DNA of 64,000 nt, taken from assembly GCA_910575055.1 (NCBI GenBank), contig CAJTDC010000006.1:1-64000 (forward strand). The letters are read 5' to 3'. The position numbers were made by a program, and so were the translations under genes. Every line of letters starts with the position of its first letter. Positions within the stretch are counted from its first letter, which is position 1. This document shows, in pieces, positions 54,644 to 62,396 of this stretch. The notes under the pieces were generated by a model. It was not told the DNA's origin. It saw nothing but the letters and a program-made list of their open reading frames with translations, and did not search any database. Source of the stretch: Clostridia bacterium (lineage in GTDB: Bacteria > Bacillota > Clostridia > Lachnospirales > Anaerotignaceae).

Positions 54644-56188
54644 ATGGACAATGAGATATTGCGAATGGAAAACATTACAAAAATATATCCTAATGGAGTA
54701 ATGGCAAATAAAGAAGTAAATTTATTTGTTAATGCAGGAGAAATACACGCACTAATGGGAGAAAATGGTGCAGGAAAAAGTACATTGATGAAAATATTAT
54801 TTGGTATTGAACAAAAAGACAGCGGAAAAATTTATTTTGAAGGAAAAGAAATCAATACACAAAATGCAGCACAAACCATACAACTAGGCATTGGTATGGT
54901 ACATCAACATTTTATGCTTGTGGAGTCTTTGAGGGTATATGAAAATGTTATATTAGGTATAGAACCAAAAAAGGGACTTTTTACAGATAAAGAAAGTGCA
55001 ATACAACTAGTAAAAGATATGGCACAAAAATACAATTTGAATGTTGACCCTATGGCAAGAGTATGTGACATTTCTGTAGGAGTAAAACAAAAAGTAGAGA
55101 TATTGAAGGTACTTGTAAGAGGGGCAAAACTTTTAATATTAGATGAACCTACCGCAGTATTAACACCACAAGAAACAAAGGAACTTTTTGAACAATTACT
55201 GTTGTTAAAACAAAATGGACATACAATTATATTTATATCGCACAAAATAAAAGAAGTAAGACAAATATGTGATAATATTACTGTTTTAAGAGGAGGAAAG
55301 TATGTCGGCACAATGCCTGTAGAAAATTCTACAGAGGAAGAAATTTCACGTTTTATGGTAGGACGAGATGTAGTATTGAAAGTAAATAAAAAACCTGCAC
55401 AATTTGGAGAGGTACTTTTACAGCTTCAAAATGTCAGTTATACCAATCAAGAAAATAAAAAAATGTTAAATAATGTGTCATTTGAGTTGAAAAGAGGACA
55501 AATATTAGGTGTTGCAGGAGTAGAAGGAAATGGACAAAATGAATTAGCAGAATGTATATTTGGTTTTTATAAAAATGTGCAAGGTAAAATACTACTTAAT
55601 AATGAAGATATACTTCAAAAAAGCATAAATGCTATTAGAAATTTAGGTGTTTCGTACATACCAGAAGACCGCATTAAAACAGGTGTAGCAAAAGATGTTA
55701 CAATATGGGAAAATTTAGTATCTGATAGAATAGACAGCAAAGAATTGAAACAAAAAGGACTTTTAAACCATAAAAAAATAATAGAAATGGCAAAATCATT
55801 GATAAAAGATTTTGCAATATTATGTAAAAATGAGCAACAACTTGCAGGTATGCTTTCGGGAGGAAATATGCAAAAAGTTGTTGTAGCAAGAGAATTTTCT
55901 TCAAATCCAGAACTTTTAATTGCTAATCAGCCTACAAGAGGTATTGATGTAGGGGCAAATGAATTTATATGGAAAAAAATAGTAGAACAGAGAGATGCAG
56001 GAAAAGGAATATTGTTAATTTCTGCAGATTTGAATGAAGTAATGGAATTGAGTGACAGTATTGTTGTAATGTGTGATGGAGAAGTAGCAGCTTATTTTGA
56101 AAATAGCAAAGATATTACAGAGTATGATTTAGGATTGTATATGCTGGGAATTAAAAAGCAAACAGAGCAAGAAAGGAAGGGAGCATAA
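54644..56188 (+). CDS. Nucleoside ABC transporter, double ATP-binding protein
   Basis: Two fused ABC domains, 514 residues, as in RbsA/NupO. Domain 1: Walker A GENGAGKST, signature ISVGVKQKVEILK (degenerate LSGGQ), Walker B LLILDEPTAVLT. Domain 2: Walker A replaced by GVEGNGQNE, signature LSGGNMQKVVVAREF, and the NQPTRGIDVGA block. The uneven domains are normal for this subfamily. Stop and the next start are adjacent. Confidence 0.93.
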   Translation: MDNEILRMENITKIYPNGVMANKEVNLFVNAGEIHALMGENGAGKSTLMKILFGIEQKDSGKIYFEGKEINTQNAAQTIQLGIGMVHQHFMLVESLRVYENVILGIEPKKGLFTDKESAIQLVKDMAQKYNLNVDPMARVCDISVGVKQKVEILKVLVRGAKLLILDEPTAVLTPQETKELFEQLLLLKQNGHTIIFISHKIKEVRQICDNITVLRGGKYVGTMPVENSTEEEISRFMVGRDVVLKVNKKPAQFGEVLLQLQNVSYTNQENKKMLNNVSFELKRGQILGVAGVEGNGQNELAECIFGFYKNVQGKILLNNEDILQKSINAIRNLGVSYIPEDRIKTGVAKDVTIWENLVSDRIDSKELKQKGLLNHKKIIEMAKSLIKDFAILCKNEQQLAGMLSGGNMQKVVVAREFSSNPELLIANQPTRGIDVGANEFIWKKIVEQRDAGKGILLISADLNEVMELSDSIVVMCDGEVAAYFENSKDITEYDLGLYMLGIKKQTEQERKGA

Positions 56189-57262
56189 ATGATTGTGAAA
56201 AAAAATGCACTAAATATTGTAGAAATATTAAGAACAATGGTAGCAATATTTTGTTCTCTTTTAATGGTATTTGCTATTATATTGCTTGTAAGTGAACAGC
56301 CTTTGTCTGCACTAAGGGATTTTTTAATAGGACCTTTGACATCTGTAAGAAGAATGGGAAATGTTATAGAAGCAATGACACCATTAATATTTACAGGACT
56401 TTCTGTCACTATGCTTTATAGAGCAGGATTATTTAATTTGGCTATGGAGGGAGCTTTTTTTATAGGGGCAGTGGCAGCAACAGCAGGAGCATTGTTATTT
56501 GATTTACCTCCTGTGATTAATTTAATTACTGCAATGGTATTTGCTATGGTAGCAGGAGGTATTGTGACATTAATTCCTGCAATATTAAAAGTAAAGTGTC
56601 ACGCAAATGAATTAGTGACATCACTTATGTTAAATTATGTTTGTTTGTATTTGGGATTATATATTATTACAACATTTTTTTATGACCCTCAAATGAACTC
56701 AAATTATTCTTATATGTTTGCTGATAGTATGGTATTACCAAAATTGTTTTCTAAAACAAGAATTAACACAGGTACCATTATTGCATTTGTAACAGTGATA
56801 ATTGTGTGGTTGATACTAAATAAGACATCATTTGGATATAAAGTTACATTAGTAGGAAAAAACGATACTATGGCAAAATATTCAGGAATAGCAGCAGGCA
56901 GTATGATAATAGGTTCTCAAATATTAGGAGGAGTCATTGCAGGACTAGGCGGTTCTGTGGAACTGTTTGGTATGTATCAAAGATTTCAGTATCAAGGATT
57001 ACCCGGATATGGCTGGGACGGTGTATTAATTGCTATTGTAGCAAGGTATCAGGCAAAATATGTGCCTTTGGCAGCATTATTTTTGGCTTATTTGAGAATT
57101 GGTGCAGATATTATGTCGAGAAATACAGATATACCATTTGAAATCGTTAAAATTATACAAGCGATAATGATAGTATTAATTTCTGCACAGGCGATATTAA
57201 GTAAGTATCGTCAAAAATTGGTAGTAGAAGAAGCCAAAGAACTGGAAAAAATAAGGGGGTGA
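56189..57262 (+). CDS. Nucleoside ABC transporter, permease 1
   Basis: Membrane permease of the BPD_transp_2 (RbsC/NupP) type, 357 residues, about nine helices. GLFNLAMEGAFFIGAVAA is the family motif, and CHANELVTSLMLNYV matches the NupP branch. It starts one base after the ATPase stop and overlaps the next permease gene by 4 bp. With the second permease it forms a heterodimeric channel. Confidence 0.92.
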   Translation: MIVKKNALNIVEILRTMVAIFCSLLMVFAIILLVSEQPLSALRDFLIGPLTSVRRMGNVIEAMTPLIFTGLSVTMLYRAGLFNLAMEGAFFIGAVAATAGALLFDLPPVINLITAMVFAMVAGGIVTLIPAILKVKCHANELVTSLMLNYVCLYLGLYIITTFFYDPQMNSNYSYMFADSMVLPKLFSKTRINTGTIIAFVTVIIVWLILNKTSFGYKVTLVGKNDTMAKYSGIAAGSMIIGSQILGGVIAGLGGSVELFGMYQRFQYQGLPGYGWDGVLIAIVARYQAKYVPLAALFLAYLRIGADIMSRNTDIPFEIVKIIQAIMIVLISAQAILSKYRQKLVVEEAKELEKIRG

Positions 57263-58173
57263 AATATATGATAAATGTAATATTTTCTACAGACTTTTTT
57301 TTCACAACCATTAGAGTTATGACACCGATATTATTTGCAGCACTTGCCTGTATGATATTTACAAAGGGAGGAATAGACTCCATAGGAACAGAAGGTATTA
57401 TGTTGACTTGTGCATTAGCAGCACCTTTAGGAAGTTATATTACAAAAAGTGCAATATTAGGTGTAATTATTGCTATGATAATAGGAGCATTATTGTCTTG
57501 TCTTTTTGGTTATGTTACAATATCATTAAAAAGTGAGCCAGTACTTGCTGGTATTGCATTAAACACATTAGCAAGTGGTTTGACGATATTTGTAATATAT
57601 TATGCCACAGGAGAAAAAGGTTCTACACAAAGTTTAAATAGTCCTACTGTAGCAAATGTACAAATCCCTCTTTTAAAAGAAATCCCCATATTAGGAGATA
57701 TTTTTTCAGGGCATAGTGTGTTAACCTATTTAGGTATTTTGATTACAATATTGCTTGCATTTTTGATATATAAAACACCTACAGGATTACGTATTCGCTC
57801 TGTAGGAGAAAATCCAGAAGCAGCAAAATCTGTGGGAATTTCTATACTAAAATATAAATATATTTCATTGATATTAGCAGGAGCGTTATGTGGATTAGGT
57901 GGAGCATATATGTCAATGAGTTATGTATCATTCTTTTCAAAAGAAATGATAGCAGGAAGAGGATTTATAGGTATGGCAGCAGAGTCTATGGGTAGAGGAA
58001 CACCGTGGGGAGTAATGTTGTCAGCACTATTGTTTGGAGCAGCAGACTCTCTTGCTATTAGATTACAGCTATTGCAGCTTCCTGCACAGCTGATACAAAC
58101 AATACCTTATGTCATAACGATTGTGGCGATTGCAATTTATTCTTATTCACGCTCTAAACAGAAAAAAGGATAG
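57259..58173 (+). CDS. Nucleoside ABC transporter, permease 2
   Basis: BPD_transp_2 permease of the NupQ branch, 304 residues. FTKGGIDSIGTEGIMLTCALAAP is the equivalent of the NxxxEG motif; GLGGAYMSMSYVSFFSKEMIAGRGFIGMAA (read in parts) is the conserved loop near the C-terminus. Translation is coupled to permease 1. Confidence 0.92.
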   Translation: MKYMINVIFSTDFFFTTIRVMTPILFAALACMIFTKGGIDSIGTEGIMLTCALAAPLGSYITKSAILGVIIAMIIGALLSCLFGYVTISLKSEPVLAGIALNTLASGLTIFVIYYATGEKGSTQSLNSPTVANVQIPLLKEIPILGDIFSGHSVLTYLGILITILLAFLIYKTPTGLRIRSVGENPEAAKSVGISILKYKYISLILAGALCGLGGAYMSMSYVSFFSKEMIAGRGFIGMAAESMGRGTPWGVMLSALLFGAADSLAIRLQLLQLPAQLIQTIPYVITIVAIAIYSYSRSKQKKG

Positions 58174-58193
58174 TAGAAGAAAGGAATGATATT

Positions 58194-59630
58194 TTGAAAG
58201 CGTGGGAATATGAAAGAAAGTGGATTGAAAATGCAGTACCACCTGATGTAGACCAAAGCTGTGAACAGGACTGGTTGGAATATCTTAAAGCAGGTATTGC
58301 AAGTGATGAAAAATTATTTAAAGATTGGTATAGTGAAGTACCTGGTTCTAAAGCACCTTGTCATTTGGTTGTAGCAGCAATACAAAGTATGCACAATAGA
58401 GGATATGATGTAACAGAAGCAGAAAAATATATTGAGGCAGGATTGCAGGCAGAAAAACAGAAAGATGGTAGTGCTATACAACAAATTACATCAAAAATAT
58501 ATTATTTGCTCAATACAGCAAAAAAAGATGCGAATTGTGAATATTGGAAATATAAACAATATAAAACATGGCAGGATATAGAAAAAGATGTAATATTTCC
58601 AAAATGTACTACTATAAATGTGTTTTCAGAACAATATGCAAAAAAAGTAAAATATGGCTGGTTGGGGCAATTGATAGGGGGAGCATTAGGTACACAAATA
58701 GAAGGCTATACTACAGAAAATATTTTTAAAAAATTCGGAGAAGTAAAAGGATATTTGAGAGAACCAGAAACATATAATGATGATATTACATATGAATTGG
58801 CATTTTTACAAAGTTTTATCAAAAAAGGGTATGATGTGACATCACAAGACATAGCACAAGAGTGGTTAGCACTGATAGCAGATGGATATTCAGCAGAAGA
58901 AACTGCATTGTATAATTTGAGAAGGGGTATTATGCCTCCAGAAAGTGGCATATACAATAATTATTTTTGTGAATGGATAGGGGCACAAATGAGAACTGCA
59001 ATACATGGTATGGTTGCACCAGCAAACCCTAGTTTAGCAGCAAAATTAGCTGTATATGATAGTGTAATTTCTCATAGTAATAATGGTATCATAGGCGGAA
59101 TGTTTAATGCAATGCTTGTTTCATTGAGTTTTGTAGAAAAAAATGCTAAAGAACTTATTGAAAAAACAATAGCATTACTGCCTCAAAAAAGTGAATATGC
59201 TGCTGTAGCAAATTATGTTTTAGAACAGTGTAAAAGGTGTGATACATGGCAAAAAGCGTGGGAAATTTGTCAAAACCGTTTAAAGCAATATCATTGGATA
59301 CATTGCTATCCCAATGTTGCAGCAGAAATTGTAGCATTGTGGTATGGTGAAAATGATTTTGAAAAAACCTGTCATATTATCTGTATGGAGGGGCAAGATG
59401 TAGATTGTACAGCAGCACCTGTATTAAATGCACTTGCAATATTAATTGATTTTGAAAAAGTAGACCAGCAAAAATATGTTAAACCAATAGGAAACACAAT
59501 TTATACTATGATGAGAAAATTTCAAGAGATTAGTGTAGAGCAGTTATGTTGTGATACAGTAGAGTCTGTAAAAAGTGCCGTAACACGATGGGAACAGAAG
59601 GAGAGAAAAAATGAAAATATTATTTATTAA
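58194..59630 (+). CDS. ADP-ribosylglycohydrolase-family protein with N-terminal extension
   Basis: 478 residues. The first 145 or so are helical and unrecognised. The rest is an ADP-ribosylglycohydrolase (DraG/ARH) fold: GWLGQLIGGALGTQIEG at its start (the GD of the common GDALG is changed), metal ligands NDDITYE with Asp196 and Asp197, and GQDVDCTAA with Asp402, Asp404 and Thr406, close to the usual D-x-D-T. Members hydrolyse N- or O-glycosidic bonds to ribose in ADP-ribose derivatives. In this operon it may split an imported ribosyl compound to give free ribose for the kinases. Start TTG 58194 with AAAGGA. It overlaps the next gene by 20 bp. Confidence 0.82.
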   Translation: MKAWEYERKWIENAVPPDVDQSCEQDWLEYLKAGIASDEKLFKDWYSEVPGSKAPCHLVVAAIQSMHNRGYDVTEAEKYIEAGLQAEKQKDGSAIQQITSKIYYLLNTAKKDANCEYWKYKQYKTWQDIEKDVIFPKCTTINVFSEQYAKKVKYGWLGQLIGGALGTQIEGYTTENIFKKFGEVKGYLREPETYNDDITYELAFLQSFIKKGYDVTSQDIAQEWLALIADGYSAEETALYNLRRGIMPPESGIYNNYFCEWIGAQMRTAIHGMVAPANPSLAAKLAVYDSVISHSNNGIIGGMFNAMLVSLSFVEKNAKELIEKTIALLPQKSEYAAVANYVLEQCKRCDTWQKAWEICQNRLKQYHWIHCYPNVAAEIVALWYGENDFEKTCHIICMEGQDVDCTAAPVLNALAILIDFEKVDQQKYVKPIGNTIYTMMRKFQEISVEQLCCDTVESVKSAVTRWEQKERKNENIIY

Positions 59631-60192
59631 TGCGTGTGCAAGAAAGAATTCCAGAACATTAGAATTGTGTAAATATTTTTTAGAAAATTATGAAAAAAAT
59701 CATAGACATATCGAAATAGAGCAAGTTTCTCTTTTTGGTGGAGCTGAACTAAAACCTATGACAGAAGAAACGCTCAAAGAAAGAGAAGAATTGATTGCAA
59801 AAAGAGACTGGGAAGATAGTAAAATGATGTATGCTTTGCAATTTCATGAAGCAGAAAAAATTGTAATAGGAGCACCTTATTGGGATTGCAGCTTTCCTGC
59901 TATGTTAAAGGTTTATATAGAAAATATTATGGTATCAAAATTAAACTTTTTGTATCAAGAGGATAGATATGTAGGATTGTGTAGAGGCAAAAAAATGCTT
60001 TATATTTCTACTGCAGGAGGAGATGCAGAGAGAAATATGGGATTTGATTATGTCAGAAAAGTTTTAAAAATGTTAGGAAATTACCAATGTAAATATATAC
60101 ACGCTGATAATTTAGATGTGCAAGGAGTAGATATAGAAGAAATGATGCAAAAAGCAAAAATAAAATTAGATGAAGCTATAAAAAGATGGTAA
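59611..60192 (+). CDS. Flavodoxin-fold NAD(P)H-dependent oxidoreductase
   Basis: FMN-dependent quinone/azo-reductase-like protein, 193 residues: ILFINACARKNSRT (phosphate-binding start), APYWDCSFPAMLKVYIENI (the family middle motif) and ISTAGGDAERNMGFDYV. Small and cytoplasmic. It is translationally coupled to the ADP-ribosylglycohydrolase gene, so the two may share a substrate, but what it reduces is not evident. Last gene of the operon; no clear terminator was seen. Confidence 0.85.
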   Translation: MKILFINACARKNSRTLELCKYFLENYEKNHRHIEIEQVSLFGGAELKPMTEETLKEREELIAKRDWEDSKMMYALQFHEAEKIVIGAPYWDCSFPAMLKVYIENIMVSKLNFLYQEDRYVGLCRGKKMLYISTAGGDAERNMGFDYVRKVLKMLGNYQCKYIHADNLDVQGVDIEEMMQKAKIKLDEAIKRW

Positions 60193-60378
60193 TTCAAATT
60201 GTTTTATAGATGGCATACAAATAAATATGATGTCTAAAATGACAATAACAAATAAAATAACTTTGCGTTTTGTGAGGTTATTTTTTTGTAAAAAAATTTT
60301 ATCATTATAAATATTCTACCCAAATATTGTATAATATGTTATGATAAAAAGCAAAATGAAAAGGAGAGAAATATAAAA

Positions 60379-61251
60379 GTGATAATCAAAATAATTTGTG
60401 GTTTTTTTATGGCATTAGCAGACAGTGTTCCAGGTGTATCTGGAGGAACAATAGCATTTTTGTTAGGGCAGTATGATAATTTTATCAATTCATTAAATGA
60501 CATAATAGCAGGAACAATGAAACAAAGAAAAAAGGCAATTCATTTTTTATTGCAGCTTATGATAGGCTGGATAGTAGGATTTATACTGGCAGTGATGATA
60601 TTAACATCAGTATTTCAACAATATATTTATCAAGTAAGCTCCTTATTTTTAGGGTTTATTGTGTTTTCTATACCTGTTGTAACAAGAGAAGAAAGAAAAT
60701 ACTTTTTAGGACATGGCAAAAATATAATATATATGATAGGAGGAATTGCTATTGTAGTATTGATTACTTATTTGAATACTACAGCAACAAAGCAAAGTTC
60801 TTTTGATTTGATACATCTTTCTGTAGGCACAGCATTATATTTATTTGTAGTAGCAATGATAGCAATATCAGCAATGGTATTGCCTGGAATATCAGGAAGT
60901 ACATTACTTTTAATATTTGGATTATATGTACCAGTAATGAATTGTATCAAAAGTGTATTATCATTTCAATTAGAAGCATTACCTCCTGTAATATTGTTTG
61001 GTATGGGAATTGTTGTAGGAATTGTGACAGTGGTAAAACTTGTTAAAATTGCATTAGAACGATACCGCTCTCAAACAGTGTATAGTATATTAGGGCTTAT
61101 GATAGGTTCATTATATGCTATAGTAATGGGAGCGACAACATTAGAAGTTCCAAAAGAAGCTATGAGTATTTCTACATTTAGTATTGTATTTTTTGCAATA
61201 GGTGGCATAATGATAATGGGACTACAAATGCTTAAAAAAATACAATCATAA
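60379..61251 (+). CDS. popT: DUF368 membrane protein (PopT-type polyprenyl-phosphate translocase)
   Basis: Integral membrane protein of 290 residues with about eight helices. It has the repeated DUF368 motif DSVPGVSGGTIAFLLGQYD near the N-terminus and AMVLPGISGSTLLLIFGLY in the second half. DUF368 proteins are reported to recycle undecaprenyl phosphate across the membrane for wall synthesis, as do DedA proteins. Start GTG 60379 with AAAAGGAGAG. It stands alone. Confidence 0.85.
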   Translation: MIIKIICGFFMALADSVPGVSGGTIAFLLGQYDNFINSLNDIIAGTMKQRKKAIHFLLQLMIGWIVGFILAVMILTSVFQQYIYQVSSLFLGFIVFSIPVVTREERKYFLGHGKNIIYMIGGIAIVVLITYLNTTATKQSSFDLIHLSVGTALYLFVVAMIAISAMVLPGISGSTLLLIFGLYVPVMNCIKSVLSFQLEALPPVILFGMGIVVGIVTVVKLVKIALERYRSQTVYSILGLMIGSLYAIVMGATTLEVPKEAMSISTFSIVFFAIGGIMIMGLQMLKKIQS

Positions 61252-61260
61252 AAATAGAAA

Positions 61261-61290
61261 AATGGGGAGATTTCTCCCCATTACTATTTT
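61261..61290. terminator. Terminator between convergent popT and purE
   Basis: AATGGGGAGA (61261-61270) pairs perfectly with TCTCCCCATT (61273-61282). T-rich tracts lie on both sides, so it can act in both directions. Confidence 0.8.
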
Positions 61291-61799
61291 TGTTCTAGGT
61301 ATTGAGCATAGCCTATTGTTTCAAGTTTTTGGGCTTTTTGTTCTACCATATCAAGAAGTCCTTTTTTGTAGTCAGCAACTTTTTGTAATACCTCTGGCTG
61401 AAATGCCCCTATTATTTGAGCAGCAAGCAAACCTGCATTTTGTGCTCCATTGATAGCAACAGTTGCAACAGGTATGCCAGGAGGCATTTGACAAATAGAA
61501 TATAAAGAATCTATGCCACTTAATGTAGATGTTTTGACAGGTACACCTATTACAGGTAAGGGTGTTAAAGCAGCAGTCATACCTGGAAGATGTGCCGCAC
61601 CGCCTGCTCCTGCAATAATGACTTTTAGTCCTTTTTCTACAGCAGATTGAGCATAGTCATACATTCTTTGTGGTGTTCTGTGAGCAGAAATAATTGTTAA
61701 TTCATAGGGAATAGAAAGCTTATCCAATATTTTAGCAGCTTCGCTCATAACAGGCAAATCAGAGTCGCTTCCCATAATAATACCGACAAGTGCTTTCAT
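61284..61799 (-). CDS. purE: N5-carboxyaminoimidazole ribonucleotide mutase
   Basis: Purine pathway enzyme converting N5-CAIR to CAIR. 171 residues, class I Pur[40 protein letters not shown] and [15 protein letters not shown] are conserved. No purK or other pur genes are adjacent, so it is a lone gene here. AAGGAGG precedes the ATG. Confidence 0.96.
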   Translation of the reverse strand: MKALVGIIMGSDSDLPVMSEAAKILDKLSIPYELTIISAHRTPQRMYDYAQSAVEKGLKVIIAGAGGAAHLPGMTAALTPLPVIGVPVKTSTLSGIDSLYSICQMPPGIPVATVAINGAQNAGLLAAQIIGAFQPEVLQKVADYKKGLLDMVEQKAQKLETIGYAQYLEQK

Positions 61800-61881
61800 A
61801 ATAATTAACCTCCTTAAATAAAGTATTGTATCAAAAATATTTTATCACAATAAAACAAAAAACAAAAGAATAATATTTTTA

Positions 61882-61910
61882 TTGCTTGTTACTATAATTT
61901 GTGTTAAAAT
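61882..61910 (+). promoter_or_regulatory. Promoter of secG
   Basis: TTGCTT (61882-61887) and TAAAAT (61905-61910), 17-bp spacer. It lies inside the 5' part of the longest secG frame, which argues for the later start. Confidence 0.55.
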
Positions 61911-61956
61911 AGTAAAAGTATATTCAAATAATATAGAAAGGAGCATTAAAATAAAT

Positions 61957-62268
61957 ATGGAAACAGATACAGCAAATGTTGTTGCAGATGTAGCAGATGG
62001 TGCAGGCACAGTAGCAGTAAACAGCGTTAACACAGCAGTATTTGTATTAGCAGTAGTGCTCATTATTGTAAGCATAGTGTTGTGTATTATCATATTATTG
62101 CAGTCAAAACGTTCTGCAGGCTTGGGTGCAGTGAGTGCCGTAAGCAGTGCAGACACTTATTGGAGCAGAAATAAGGGCAATTCTATGGAGGGTGCATTAG
62201 AAAGATATACGAAAATCGGCGGTGCATTATTTATGATAATTGCTTTTATAATAAACCTTTTGAGCTGA
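61957..62268 (+). CDS. secG: Preprotein translocase subunit SecG
   Basis: Small membrane subunit of the SecYEG channel. Two membrane helices: about 25-48 and 82-102. Between them, LLQSKRSAGLGAVSAVSSADTYW and GNSMEGALERYTKIGG are typical of clostridial SecG. I chose ATG 61957 (103 residues); GAAAGGAG lies 13 bp away, somewhat far. The frame is open upstream, but that region carries the promoter. The secG-rnr order is conserved in Firmicutes. Confidence 0.92.
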   Translation: METDTANVVADVADGAGTVAVNSVNTAVFVLAVVLIIVSIVLCIIILLQSKRSAGLGAVSAVSSADTYWSRNKGNSMEGALERYTKIGGALFMIIAFIINLLS

Positions 62269-62325
62269 TAAGCATCATTAGTAAAATAACATCTCTGGTA
62301 AATGATGGAATGTGAAGAAAAGCAG

Positions 62326-62352
62326 AAGGGGGCACAGTTGTGTCCCTTTTTG
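62326..62352 (+). terminator. Terminator-like hairpin between secG and rnr
   Basis: AAGGGG and CAC pair with GTG and TCCCTT with one bulged G and an AGTT loop, followed by TTT. Readthrough into rnr is possible. Confidence 0.6.
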
Positions 62353-62370
62353 TTTATCATAATGATAAAC
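62352..62370. promoter_or_regulatory. Perfect palindrome upstream of rnr
   Basis: GTTTATCATAATGATAAAC, 9-bp arms around one A, 26 bp before the rnr start. It could be an operator or a small RNA hairpin just before the ribosome site. Confidence 0.45.
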
Positions 62371-62396
62371 AAATGCTATAGTAAAGGAGGAATATT

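Noticed and set aside
62352-62370. Fur or PerR box before rnr
   Set aside because: The palindrome has the half-sites in the order TTATCAT-A-ATGATAA, not the TGATAAT-N-ATTATCA order of Fur or the TTATAAT-N-ATTATAA of PerR.
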